A stretch of DNA of 64,000 bases, from NCBI GenBank assembly GCA_012934845.2, contig WNNJ02002075.1:1-64000 (forward strand), given 5' to 3'. How positions within the stretch are numbered: position 1 is the stretch's first letter; every line of letters starts with the position of its first letter. Positions 11,640 to 22,016 of the stretch are shown here, in pieces. Position numbers and translations under genes: made by a program. The notes beneath the pieces were generated by a model. The model had not been told where the DNA came from. It searched no databases and worked only from the letters and a program-made list of their open reading frames with translations. The DNA is from Pomphorhynchus laevis (Eukaryota; Acanthocephala; Palaeacanthocephala; Echinorhynchida; Pomphorhynchidae).

Positions 11640-12000
11640 ACGTCTGTTAGCTACTTCACCACTACTGCAGGTAAGATATTCCAAGCAGGAACGACACCCT
11701 AGAAAAAATTTTATGACGTGTTTTATCTACATTGTCGATGTCGTAACATGAACGCAGATACTCAGATCCATGTAATCTTAAATTAGTGCACATACGGAAA
11801 ATGCATTTCATTAAATCTTTCGGATTATGCGTAGCACGCCAAATTACATTGAGGTTGTTTAGTATTCTGCGTGAAGATAATGAGCGCATATTAAGACGAC
11901 TTAACCGCTCCTTGTATGTTACATTATAGAGACCCGAAACCTATTTAGACGATCGTCGTAATACTCATCCAATTTGCAGCTCTTCAGATTTACTGATGGG
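11640..12000 (-). mobile_element. LINE family V fragment, RT C-terminal region
   Basis: Minus-strand reading gives TYKERLSRLNMRSLSSRRIL then NNLNVIWRATHNPKDLMKCI and LRLHGSEYLRSCYDIDNVDK. The YkeRL.rL…L..RR block is a LINE C-terminal signature. A second, more diverged copy lies at 12105-12320 and a short third at 16030-16110. Confidence 0.55.
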
Positions 12001-12104
12001 ATAAGAAACTGGTGAATATTAATTCAAAACAGATGGAAACAGATTGAATAAGATGGTAACTCTTAGTAGGGAAACATTGGAATGATATTTTCATTTGAAT
12101 ACCA

Positions 12105-12320
12105 GTGAGCACATCTCCGATATGTCACAAATCACAAAAAAGTAAAATAAAATTTGTAATTAGTGAATTTCCAGTCTTCAAAGACTTTATACGTCTATTA
12201 GCTAGTTTCACAATTTCAACCTGTAAGCTATTCCAAGCAGGAAAGATATTCACGGCAAAAATTTCACGACGTATTTTTACACCACTTTCGATGTCGTTGC
12301 ATAAACGATGACCACTAAAT
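12105..12320 (-). mobile_element. second LINE family V fragment
   Basis: Nucleotide similarity to 11570-11760 is visible by eye (ATTCCAAGCAGGAAAGATAT compared with ATTCCAAGCAGGAACGACAC). It retains no open frame. Confidence 0.5.
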
Positions 12321-12349
12321 GTTTAATACAATGATTACATTGATGTCGT

Positions 12350-12790
12350 TTAGTAATAATATCATTTCTCAACCTTCCTTTTCTCGACAATTCTCGTCCT
12401 GTAATTCCCTTTTCCCTTTTTTACATGTCCCTAACTACTCTACCTATTTTGGCTTCTGCTCCTTCCTTATGGCTGCTCTTTTTTCGATGAGCAGCCACTA
12501 ATTCCCTTTTGTACATGTAATTACATGTAATTACGTTCCCGTAATTCCCTATTTTACATGTCCCTAACTACTCTACCTATTTTGGCTTCTGCTCCTTCCT
12601 TGTGGCTGCTCTTCTCTCGATAAATCATCTGCCCATTCATATACGCTAATCAACCTCAACGTCGTAGTTCAAACGCCAAATCCGATCATTTAAACAATTT
12701 AAGAAATTTATCTGTATGACGTTCACTGTGTTTTTTAGTTAGTGGACTTGTAAGCGTGCAGTTGGCACGCCTTTGCCACTTTAAATAAAT
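12350..12790 (+). mobile_element. LINE family X 3' end with internal short duplication
   Basis: Two partially duplicated blocks (near 12420-12490 and 12545-12620) carry the sequence for CPNYSTYFGF. The 3' UTR with TAAGCGTGCAGTTGGCACGC and an AAATAAATTA tail matches the copy ending at 9135. Confidence 0.7.
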
Positions 12791-12859
12791 TATTAATTGT
12801 TATTCAAGTTTAAACATTCTTGATAACTAACTACTTACAATCTAAAACGCACAAATGTG

Positions 12860-15850
12860 AAAAATAAGTCAACAAGTTGAACGTGAATTTAAAACTAAGT
12901 GCATCAAAAGCAGCATGACACAGCCAACAAGAGAAGACGAAAATCATATTAAACGTGTAGAAATTGTCGAGGACGGAGGCAAGTGTCCGCGATGCGGGAA
13001 ATTATCGACCCTTACCATTAACGGCAGAATTCAAATCCATGGACCAACCCGTTTACGCTGCCCCGGATCTGGTCTTTTGCCCACTCAACGCACAGCAACA
13101 GTTTCAAATATATGTCGTGACGAAGCAAATGACATGATAACCGAGAAGGACTTGTGGAGCGTCAGCGGGAAGGATGGATCAAAATATCGAACATTCGATC
13201 AACGGTATCGAATGCAAAGGCCATACGAGCAAGACACACACCCCATTATCCCAGCTATCCTTAATACCGACATAGTTACAGCACAATGCCCCGTAAATAA
13301 TTTGGAATGTTCTGTCACATTTATAACGAAATATTTTTTCGAGGGATTTCGTACGATTCGACGAATTCCTAAGGGAGCACGACCGACTGTGGCGCTAAAA
13401 CGAGGGTCATTACTACGGGCAGGATCCGAGTCATCGTCTGATCTGATTTGTTACTTTTCCCTCGGTAGTGTCTACGTGTACCAGCGGCACATCATACAGG
13501 GCAATCTAAGCAGTTTAGTCAAAATGGCTGCCTCACATTATTCCTCGGAAGTAGGAGGGGATGTCTACAATAGCAGTACTCAATGCAATCACATCTCGAT
13601 CCAACCAAGAAAGGGAAAATGTAATCGTGATGACAATAAAGAATTATGCAGAAAAATCTCCGAAAAGGTAGAACTGCGAAACGCTCGCGGCGCAATTCGT
13701 TTGTTAGCAGGCAAACACAGCTTTGCAAATTACAGTGCCGACACTCATGCGCTTTGCAACGATTACACCCTCCTCGTCAAATTTATGATTCTGACAGACA
13801 GGAAGACCCTCCCGATGACTCAGTTTATTGTGCAGCAACTCGCATAGATGACGTCACACGCACAACCAGTTCCTTCGCCAATAGTGCGGCTGGTGGACCT
13901 GACAGTTTAAGCCCATTACACGTGAAGGGTCTTACGAGTTCCAGTTCCACGGCAGCAGGTCAAGTATTGCTACGATAAATCGCGAACTTCTCGTCAATTG
14001 TGAAGCCCGGAGCAGTTCCGGAAGAGATTATCACTTTCTTCTTTGGGGCTAAGTTAATTGCCCTCGAAAAGCTTGAAGGGCCTTACGGGTCCAGTTCCAC
14101 GCCAGCAGGTCAAGTATTGCTACGAGAAATCGCGAACTTCTCGTCAATAGTGATGTCCAAGGCAGTTCCGGAAGAGATTAGCTCTTTCTTCTTCGGGGCT
14201 AAGTTAATTGCCCTCGAAAAGCCTGATGGTGGACTTCGTCCGATCGCGATCGGTAATGTACTTCGTCGTCTCGTAGCCAAATTGGCATGCTACCGAGTCA
14301 TACCGGAGGCCACCCACCTTCTTTTACCGAAACAGGTTGGTATCGGTACAACTTGTGGAGCAGAAGCCGCGGTACACGCCTGTCGTACGCATATCATATT
14401 AATGACACACGATACGGGGATATTGAAATTGGATTTTCGGAATGCATTTAATTGCGTGAGCCGATCGGCCGTAATTCGAGCAGTCGATATCCACACTCCT
14501 GAAATTTCACTCATGATCAGAAGCTACCACTGCGACACATCTTAGTTATTACACGGAACCGACGATTTACTCTCTCAAGAGGAAGTACAACAGAGCGATC
14601 CACTTGGCCCCCTGCTCTTTTCACTGGCGGTGCACCATTTTGTGGACTCCCTTACAGGTTCGGTCAACATTTGGTATCTGGATGACGCTACTCTGTCATT
14701 AGATAGCCAAACACTCTGCAACGATATTATTAAAATTCTTGATCTAGGAAAGAAAATAGGCCTTGAACTTAATCCGTCCAAACTCGGTGTTGTATCACAC
14801 AGTTTCACCTTCTCGAATGCGATCGCGCATCTGTTACCGGGTCAAGACAGTTAAATCTGGCTCAATGAAGCTTTTAGGATCAACGATCGGAGACGATACA
14901 AGCATCGATGCAGCCATCGCCGACGCCACAACCGAACTGGACGAAATGACTTCCCGCTCATGCGCTTGACTAGGTATGACGCGTTATACCTGCTTAGACA
15001 TTGTGTTAGCATCCCAAAAATCGGATATATCCTTCGTTTCACACCAGCCTTCAAGCTAACACCGATTTACGATTATGACAACATTTTGCGGTCATCCCTC
15101 GAGGCGGTACTTAACATCCATCTCGACGATAGAGCTTGGTGCTTAGAGCTCTGCACGCGGTTGATGGAAATGCGGCGGGTGCATTTTAGAGGCCGTCCCA
15201 TGCGCCTCTACAGCTACAAGGCTGGACGACGAAACCGTGAGCATTGCAGTTGGCCTACGTTCGGGACTTCGTATATGTGCAGCGCATAGATGTCACTGCG
15301 GAGCACCGGTGGATTCTTTTGGACGGCACGGATTGGACTGCCATAAGTCGACCGGACGACATTTTCGGCATCACAGATGAATGTCATAATCAAAGCTTCA
15401 CTCACCGTTGCAGTTTACACGAATACATTGGAGCCAACCGGAATGCTGCGTACGGATGGTAAACGGCCAGACGGTGCTACTCTTGTGCAGTGGGAACGTG
15501 GTACGCTACTCGCATGGGATGGCACATGTGTGAACACACTGGCATCCTCCTATTTGGCCTGTTCATTACTAGGTGCAGGCTCCTTGGCATCGGACGCCGA
15601 GCGAAAAAAACGCACAAAGTACAGCGCCTTGAATTCCGCATTCACGGTTTTTGTACCTATAGCTGTCGAATCCCTGGGCGCACTTGGAAAAAAACGCGGA
15701 AGTATTCTTGATATCACTCGGAAGGAAAATCCAGCGAGCGACCAGCGACCTACGCTTGGGGAGATTTCTGCTACAGAGGATCAGCGCAGCCATTCAGTGG
15801 GGTAACGGGACATGCATCAGGGAGACGATGTCCGGCAAATCCCCAGAAGA
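12860..15850 (+). mobile_element. R2-superfamily LINE (zinc finger, RT, restriction-like endonuclease), inactivated
   Basis: The first frame (12915-13847) opens with a Cys/His finger, KCPRCGKLSTL…IHGP…CPGSG, residues about 23-53. The RT follows across several frames: KPDGGLRPIAIGN near 14220, motif A LKLDFRNAFN near 14420, motif B QQSDPLGPLLFSL near 14590 and motif C WYLDDATL near 14672. The C-terminal frame (15377-15805) has KRPDGATLVQWERG and LLAWDGTC, i.e. the RPD…D motif of the restriction-like (PD-(D/E)XK) endonuclease found in R2/NeSL/Hero-type elements. Such elements reverse-transcribe their RNA at a nicked target. There are several frameshifts, some at a 151-bp tandem duplication, and one stop near 14546. 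It is a fairly full-length fossil of about 3 kb. Confidence 0.8.
13924..14225 (+). repeat. 151-bp tandem duplication inside the R2-like LINE
   Basis: 13924-14074 and 14075-14225 align over their full length (CAGCAGGTCAAGTATTGCTA in both) with about 10% differences. The unit is not a multiple of three, so it shifts the reading frame just before the RT domain. The divergence shows the duplication is not very recent. Confidence 0.9.
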
Positions 15851-16112
15851 ATATAATTTCTGACTATATTTTCTCGATTTTTCAAAAAGAGTTGTAAATT
15901 TTATTATTTAATTATTAAATTATATAAGTCCAATTCGATAAAATTCCATTAATTCGAACTACGACGGTTCTTTATCGAAAATATTTACAAATCAAATTGC
16001 CAGTAAATAAATTAAAGCGATATCCGATAAGTTTGCTTATTGCTCTGAGTGAAGACAGTGAGCGCATATTAAAACGACCTAATTTCTCTTCATATATATA
16101 CTATATATATAC
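15851..16112. other. spacer with a LINE family V scrap
   Basis: AT-rich. 16030-16110 resembles 11870-11945 (GAGCGCATATTAA-ACGACxTAA), i.e. a short minus-strand piece of LINE family V. Confidence 0.45.
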
Positions 16113-16146
16113 ACGTCGGAAACGCCTTTATTTACAATGTCACACA

Positions 16147-16220
16147 GGCAACCGAAACGGCCAGTGAGTACTTCATTCTACTGATGAGTGTTGCCGGGTA
16201 CTCTGGTCGTCTAAAAGTGA
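16147..16220 (+). ncRNA. permuted hammerhead-like module, family B copy 1 (all core boxes intact)
   Basis: Order of parts: stem II 3' strand GGCAAC+C (16147-16153), GAAA (16154-16157), stem III 5' strand (to 16171), stem I 5' strand UUCAUUCUA (16172-16180), CUGAUGA (16181-16187), stem II 5' strand G-U-GUUGCC (16188-16195), stem III 3' strand (16198-16210), GUC (16209-16211), stem I 3' strand UAAAAGUGA (16212-16220). Each core strand has the flanks a hammerhead needs, but the strand order is neither type I, II nor III, and the helices would cross. Compare the same layout in families A and C. Function is inferred only. Confidence 0.55.
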
Positions 16221-16429
16221 CATGGTGACTGAAAGTCGAGAATCGAAGTCCAGTCTATCAAGCAACACCATTTAGTATAAATGCCGTATTTCGTAAGAAA
16301 TCCTGGACCTTTGTCTACACAGCACATCATTGCACTGCTATTATACCTGCCGCATCCATTAAGGATCCACTAATGCAGCGACAATTCAGCAACAACCTCT
16401 GCCTAGTGTTTAAGGATGGTCTGCACAGC

Positions 16430-16560
16430 AATTCGATATGCGGGATCGAATAAGATCGTACGAGATCGTACGGGATCAAAGGATCCCGTACGGATTATTT
16501 CGTACGGGATCAAAGGATCACCAATCCAGATCTCGATCGATCTTCATGATCCCATACGAA
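16430..16560. repeat. cluster of short GTACGGGATCAAAGGATC-type repeats
   Basis: The word GATCGTACGGGATCAAAGGA and variants recur about four times, partly in inverted orientation, giving a GC-richer, palindrome-rich patch. I see no gene in it. Confidence 0.6.
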
Positions 16561-16663
16561 ACAATCTATAATAAGCATGCCAGAGAGCATCTCGGACAAT
16601 GCAGTTTCTGGAGATCATGATGGAAGGTTTCATATACTGTGAAATCTGGTAATCGTGTATTCG

Positions 16664-16717
16664 TGGCCTAGCAGTCAAGAGCGCAAGGCAAGTATGGAGA
16701 GCGACAGTTCGATTCTC
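16664..16717 (+). mobile_element. tRNA-derived SINE head (Pol III A and B boxes)
   Basis: TGGCCTAGCAG at 16664-16674 fits an A box and GTTCGATTCTC at 16707-16717 fits a B box, spaced as in a tRNA gene. No full cloverleaf is convincing, so this looks like a SINE promoter rather than a functional tRNA. The body may extend to about 16920. Confidence 0.5.
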
Positions 16718-17014
16718 GGATGTGTCAAATTTCAAAAAGAGAAGAGTTGGTAGTCAGCCTTCTGACGAGCCCGGGGCTACCAGCATGTGGCAAAAAGCGG
16801 GCGAAACGAAAACGGATGTGGCAATGGTGCCGTTAGTTGTCAGGGTGTATGGAATTGGATATCATGAAGGAAGGATTCTGTAGTTGGTTTTCAATGCGAA
16901 AGTCACCTTGTGTGACCTAGCAACTATTCAATATATAGAGAGAAAATAGGAATACCCTTCACTGCTGATCGTTTGCTACGATCGATTATATTATGTTCCA
17001 TATGTTAATAAGCA

Positions 17015-17152
17015 GCAGAAGAACAATAAATATTTTATATTATTGTTCTTCTGCTGCATTGAGCATTGTGCGCTATTTGCTATATATTTTATATTTATTA
17101 TATATATTTATTTATATAATTATATATAATTATATATAGCGCACAATGCTCA
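17015..17152. repeat. two nested hairpins upstream of the PLE frame
   Basis: GCAGCAGAAGAACAATA (from 17012) pairs with TATTGTTCTTCTGCTGC (to 17057). GAGCATTGTGCGCTAT (near 17061) pairs with ATAGCGCACAATGCTC (near 17137) across a TA-rich core. Such inverted arms are common at PLE 5' ends. Confidence 0.7.
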
Positions 17153-17188
17153 AACATAAATCGTGCAGTTATATTTAACGAAGCATTT

Positions 17189-18016
17189 ATGCTTCGATTA
17201 ATCTGCAGTCAAAATTGTGACTTTGAGAAATGTCTTATAAACCTAAAGCACTCGTTAACAGAACGTCGATGTAAAGAACGATTAATATACACACAGTGTA
17301 ATAAGCTAAGGAAATCATCACATAAACAAAACCGCAAAAACCACAAAAATAAAAACCACAAAAGCAAAAACCAACCACGTAATATACGCTGCAATACCGT
17401 ATCACAGCGGAATAAATTTAGGTACAGATTTCAAAAATGCCTATCAAACCATTTGCAGACGATTCTCCGTCGAAGGGAAATTGAGCCATGTATATATTTC
17501 AAATCGAGCAATACAATAAGATCATTTGTAGTAAAATCCAAACTAAAAAGTCCAAGGAAGACGAATGATACAAATAAGTGTAATAAATGGAAACGTCCAA
17601 GGTGTAAAGCATGTAAATGCATAAACGAAACTGAGAGCTATAAAAGCACCCACACGGGATTACAATACCTTATCAGTGGCAACAATAACTGTACGACAAA
17701 GTATATAATTTATTTGGGAGAATGTACACCTTGTCAGGTTCAATATGTTGGAAAAACGCAACGATCTCTTAGTGAGAGACTTACAAATAGACGCGTAGAT
17801 GTAAAAAATCAACTTCAGCAAAGAAATATTACAGTGAACCAATCAAAATGTCATTATAACACAGATGGCATTGTAACTCATGTTTGCGATAAACACGAAG
17901 GAGATGATACATGCATAAAATACATAATCATAGCAAGCAATCTTAGCGATCAGGCCACTAGGTTGAAAGCGGACACCGTGATACAAGGGCAATTACATTC
18001 AAAAATGCCAATCTGA
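17189..18016 (+). mobile_element. Penelope-like element 1, 3' part with GIY-YIG endonuclease
   Basis: The 275-codon frame contains CNKWKRPRCKACKCI (the Cys-rich CxC linker of PLEs), then YIIYLGECTPCQVQYVGKTQ and SLSERLTNRR, which is a GIY-YIG nuclease core. The RT domain is missing upstream, so the copy is 5'-truncated. Downstream lies a hammerhead-like motif at 18130, as expected for the 3' terminal repeat. Confidence 0.85.
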
Positions 18017-18129
18017 ATAAGGACACAATATATGAATGGAAAGATAATAGATGAAGTACGATTCTTTCGTGTCGAAGCTGACTTTATATTACCTGTATAA
18101 ATGCTGCAATATTATAAATGTGATAATTC

Positions 18130-18156
18130 TTGATAAAGCTTAGCGATAAGCGAAAC
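18130..18156 (+). ncRNA. degenerate hammerhead-like motif in the 3' region of PLE 1
   Basis: UUGAUAA (18130-18136), a GCUUA/UAAGC hairpin (18138-18151), then GAAAC (18152-18156). Two changes in the CUGAUGA box make activity unlikely. It lies about 115 nt after the PLE 1 stop codon. Confidence 0.5.
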
Positions 18157-18329
18157 GTTAAATAAAAATTGCTTACTTACTTCCACCAGTTCAAAATATT
18201 ACATGACATTATAAAATCGAATCATTATGGGTGATCCTGGGCTAAGTTTATAAACTCACTGAATACTATATATACTAAATGGTGTTGCTTGATAGACTGG
18301 ACTTCGATTCCCGACTTTCAGTCACCATG

Positions 18330-18405
18330 TCACTTCTAGACGACTAATGAGTACCCGGCAACACTCATTAATAGAATTAAGTACTCACTGGCCGTTTCGG
18401 TTGCC
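18330..18405 (-). ncRNA. permuted hammerhead-like module, family B copy 2 (core partly mutated)
   Basis: Same order as at 16147. GGCAAC+C GAAAC at 18405-18395, UUAAUGA in place of CUGAUGA, then GUGUUGCC, then GUC (18341-18339) and UAGAAGUGA (18338-18330). The stem I strand UAGAAGUGA pairs better with the upstream UUCUA than copy 1's UAAAAGUGA does. The core box is mutated, so this copy is probably dead. Confidence 0.5.
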
Positions 18406-18459
18406 TGTGTGACATTGTGAATGAAGGCATTTCCGACACTTTTTTAAATATTTTTGTTA

Positions 18460-18675
18460 TATAGATATTACTACACCGGGAAGTGTGTCGTGTATGTTGA
18501 CCATCCATTTTACAATGACCATCCAATTTTCGAATTCAAAGAAAAAGAAAATGTAAAAGAAAACGTAAAAGAAAACGAAAAAGAAGAAAAAGAAACAGAA
18601 AATGTGTTAAATTCTTCCAGAGCATTGACGCACTAATACACGACACACTTCCCGGTGCAGTAATATCTATATAAC
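18460..18675. repeat. PLE 2 5' terminal repeat: 36-bp inverted arms around a Lys/Glu-coding block
   Basis: ATTACTACACCGGGAAGTGT (from about 18470) is inverted at 18640-18670. Between them is an AAAGAAAA-type purine-rich block (about 18540-18630) that is repeated directly at 21428-21545 at the 3' end of PLE 2. Direct repeats with internal inversions at both ends match the rearranged terminal repeats described for PLEs. Confidence 0.7.
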
Positions 18676-18708
18676 AAAAACAGCGTATTGTAATCATATT
18701 CCGATGTT

Positions 18709-18742
18709 GTAACTGATGAAGGCGATAGCCGAAACGTTTTAC
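18709..18742 (+). ncRNA. hammerhead ribozyme motif at the 5' end of PLE 2
   Basis: GUAA (18709-18712), CUGAUGA (18713-18719), a GGC-GAUA-GCC hairpin, GAAA (18731-18734), CGUU, then UUAC (18739-18742). Stem I is GUAA/UUAC, stem II is 3 bp with an extra A, and stem III is minimal (A-U, C-G), as in the short type I hammerheads reported in PLEs. Core nucleotides are intact. Cleavage would follow the second U of CGUU. Located about 70 nt before the first PLE 2 frame. Confidence 0.7.
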
Positions 18743-18811
18743 GAAAAAATATAAGTTGCTCTAGTTTATCTGGTTCCTTTTCAAAACCTTATTATTTGAA
18801 AGAGTCTACCA

Positions 18812-21430
18812 ATGACCCCAGATCACGGTTACACTCGCAACAATAATTACATACATGAGTCTACCGTTGACCCCGCGAAATCTAAAGCAAGAATAATGTC
18901 ACATCGTGAATACTTACAATACTGCTGCATACATAACATAATAATACCGGGTTTACGAATTAAAAAGAAAATGTCAGTCAATTGGAATCTAATTCAACTA
19001 CATACGGCCAACAATTTACGTGCACGCTGGCAAGCAATTTGCAAACAAACAGAAATAAATCTCGGCAGTGTGATTCGAGATTTTTATTGCTGTGCGGAAC
19101 GTCGTATTATTTCCGCAATTGAGACTATGAATACAAGTGTCACACTAAGCAGAAATGCAAAAAATTATCCAAGCTCTGTGGTAAACAAATTAATACTACG
19201 ACGCTAAATGGTCTACCGTTGAAACATCTACGCAGATTAAATAAGCCAAATAAAATGTGCTACACAACGAATAAAATACCACTTAATTACTCTAATGTTA
19301 TGAATCTATCGAGCACGCCATTGTCGACTGAAACGTTGGAAACTATCTCATTTGGTTTAAACTACGTTCCCTTTCCACGGCTGTTTCCACGTACTGAAAT
19401 GATCACGTCGATTAAATACGCACCTTTGGAATCGTTGAAAGACGTTAATGCTGTCGACCGAAAGCCGATAATCGACTCGATCAACCGGAACGTTATGAAG
19501 CCGTATGTTACAATACCGCCAAATAGCTACGATGGTTCTAACACAAAAAACTCCTTTTGGAATGTAGTCAAATAACTAAAACAGAATAAGGAGATTAAAA
19601 TATGTAATGCCGATAAAGGTAATAAAGTGGTCGTCTGGAATACAATCGATTATGACGCGGAAGCCCTCAGACACCTAGAGTCTGATACTTATACACAAAT
19701 AACAAACGACGAACACCAAGCTATAATCAAGAGGGTAAGTGATACAATTGACTGAAGGTTCAAAGATTCATCGATCGCGAAACAACTCAAAGTTAATAGC
19801 CCAAAGCCTGGGAAGTTCTATATGCTTCCAAAAGTACACAAAGCTATACGATCGGTGCGTGGACGCCCAATAATATCCAACATAGGAACAGCCACCGAAA
19901 GCTCTGAAAATGGCTACACAATGAGTTGTTCCCGGTGCTTAGATGCATGCCATCATATATTGGAAGCACCAATGAATTCTTACGTATTCTTGACAGAACA
20001 AAGGGCAACATCAAAGGCAACAATATGGCAACCCTTGACGTAGAGTCTCTATTTACAAGCATCGACACGAACAAGGGAATCGAAGCGATAAAAGCTCTTC
20101 TTACGACAGCGGGATGGGACGAGAGTCAGATACATGTCATTTGCGAACTTCTGGAGGTTGTACTAACATGCAATACATTCAGCTATAAGGGCAAGCTATT
20201 TCATCAACTCAAGGGAACAGCTATAGAGACACCCATAGATCCTACATACGTAGGCCTCTACGTAGCTTACATCAAATACAATTTTCTTGCAATTCACCCT
20301 ATAAAACCAACATTATGGGTACGCTACGTCGACGATATCCTCATAGCATGGTCACACTCCACATCCGACTTAATTAAGTTATGTGAGTCTCTAAATAAAT
20401 GCTCTGAGTTGAAATTTACACTTGACAACCAAGATGATAAAGAAGTTTCATTCCTGGACTGTCTGCTATATAAATCGCAATTTGGCAGATGGGAAACCAA
20501 AAGCTACTCAAAATTCGATGGTATGAAATCATATGTACACGCAAAGAGTGGACATCCCTCTGCAATGAAACGACTCATAATTCGAAACGAAGTGTATCGA
20601 GTTAGAAAAATATGCTCTCAAAAACTGACTTTATGCAGTGCATCGAAACAATGAAAGAGCGATTCATCGAGCGAGGCTATACGAGACAACAAGTTGAGAG
20701 GCAAATTCAGTATGGATGGAGAAAGTCGAGGAAAGAGTTATTGCAGTTAACAAAAAAGACTGGAGAATACACAAATAAAAAGCTTGATGGCAATACAAGG
20801 AACGAAACAGAGGTTAGTACGGAGAACCGAATGAAGAAAGTCACTGAGCTGAACTTCTTTGTAACTTATAACCCAGCATATCGCAACCTTCCACGGGATT
20901 TCAGCAAAATAAAATTAGATTTACCGGAAAACGCGAGAGAGAAATGGAAATATCCGCGCGTTCGATACAAGCTTCAATCTAACTTGGGTAACCTAATAAG
21001 ACACATAGATACAGAAAATATGACAAATGAGTGTGGTAGCTACAAATGTAGGATCAAACGATGCAAAAATTGCGCGGATATGCGAGAAACAGCAGAATTT
21101 CAAAGCGCAGCAACTAACATGAAATATAAAATTCGTGCTGCACTGAATTGCAAAACCGCCGGATCTGTATATCTTATCAGCTGCAAAAACTGCGAAGCTC
21201 AATATGTCGGTCAAGCGGATTCAACGTACAATTTACGCGCGAACAATATGCGCCGAGACATTCTCCAACAATCAATTACGGATGGTTTTGTAGCACACAT
21301 GATGGCAAATCCGTCTCAAAATAGAGACTATTCTGATAGATGGACCTACAACTACCGAGCATCTCCACAAGAAGAAAGAAAAATTCCGAATCGGGCAACT
21401 CATGACCGATCTGTCGCTCAACACCAATGA
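18812..21430 (+). mobile_element. Penelope-like element 2: RT plus GIY-YIG endonuclease, broken
   Basis: N-terminal frames (18812-19207, 19219-19575) are followed by the RT region with PGKFYMLPKVHK and RPIISNIGTATE (19808-19905), then, in the 19926-20654 frame, NMATLDVESLFTSI, WVRYVDDILIAW (RT motif C) and KEVSFLDCLLYK. The frame at 20612-21430 holds the linker CGSYKCRIKRCKNC and the GIY-YIG core SVYLISCKNCEAQYVGQADS. Penelope-like elements use this pair of activities for target-primed reverse transcription. Domain order and both end repeats are kept. The coding sequence is interrupted a few times, so the copy looks recently dead. Confidence 0.85.
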
Positions 21431-21545
21431 CCATCCATTTTTCGAATTCAAAGAAAAAGAAAACGTAAAAGAAAACGTAAAAGAAAACGAAAAAGAAGAA
21501 AAAGAAAAAGAGAATGTGTTAAATTCTTCCAGAGCATTGATGCCA
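21428..21545 (+). repeat. PLE 2 3' copy of the Lys/Glu-coding terminal block
   Basis: Directly repeats 18525-18630, with shared TTCGAATTCAAAGAAAAAGA and GTGTTAAATTCTTCCAGAGC. It defines the 3' terminal repeat of PLE 2 and is followed immediately by the family A array. Confidence 0.8.
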
Positions 21546-21584
21546 AAAACCGGAGTTCGATTACACGTAGAGCATACTTCCTGA

Positions 21585-21657
21585 TCACTCCTAGACGAGC
21601 TGATGGTAGCCGGCAGCACTCATCAATAGGTGAACTACCATCAGTCGTTTCGGCCGT
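21585..21657 (-). ncRNA. permuted hammerhead-like module, family A copy 1
   Basis: Minus-strand order: a GGC-containing strand then GAAAC, stem III strand GACUGAUGGUAG, stem I strand UUCACCUA, UUGAUGA, stem II strand GUGCUGCC, stem III strand CUACCAUCAGCUC, GUC (21596-21594), stem I strand UAGGAGUGA (21593-21585). Stem III is 14 bp with one bulge. One change in the CUGAUGA box. Confidence 0.55.
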
Positions 21658-21943
21658 CTTGTGATATATTAAGAAGACATCTCCGAGAATTTACTTACGT
21701 GGTAGCATGGGCATTATTTCTTTAAACTAAACATGTGCTTTCCGGATTATCCTTATGTTATTCAGCAGTAATTTTACTTGCTATCGTTGCTTGCTTTCTC
21801 ACTGGATCCTTTAAAGGCTAAATTTTTATAGTTTTAAATCCGATTGTGTTAAACTGTGCTCTGGGAGCTAATAAGCTTCAGTTTTAAAATTGTAAATGTT
21901 TCCAAAAACCGGAGTTCGATTACATGTAGAGCAGACTTCATTA

Positions 21944-22016
21944 TCACTCCTATCGAGCTGATGGTAGCCGGCAGCACTCATTAATAGGTGAACTATCATC
22001 AGTCGTTTCGGCTGCC
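21944..22016 (-). ncRNA. permuted hammerhead-like module, family A copy 2
   Basis: GGCAGC+C GAAAC (stem II strand perfectly complementary to GCUGCC), stem III as in copy 1 with one substitution, UUAAUGA in the core box, and GAU in place of GUC at the expected cleavage site. Helices are kept while the core has decayed. Confidence 0.5.

Larger units (their letters stand above)
16113..18440. repeat. composite PLE locus bounded by inverted family B repeats
   Basis: 16113-16290 is repeated in inverted orientation at 18263-18440 (shared CAGGCAACCGAAACGGCCAG and CACTTTxAGACGAC segments). Between them lie a SINE-like tRNA head, hairpins and a PLE endonuclease domain. A truncated third copy of family B lies at 57788-57850. 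The inverted ends could be two family B insertions or the rearranged terminal repeats that PLEs often show. Confidence 0.7.

Noticed and set aside
16147-16220. Reading the family B module as a normal type II hammerhead
   Set aside because: Type II needs stem III, cleavage site and stem I to fit between GAAA and CUGAUGA. The 23 nt there form only single strands of stems III and I, and no UH site with flanking pairs is present.
16664-16717. A functional tRNA gene
   Set aside because: A and B boxes are present but acceptor and anticodon stems do not form, so a SINE head is more likely.
18541-18640. A Lys/Glu-rich protein gene in the AAAGAAAA block
   Set aside because: The block occurs at both ends of PLE 2 as a terminal repeat, and the frame has no domain.
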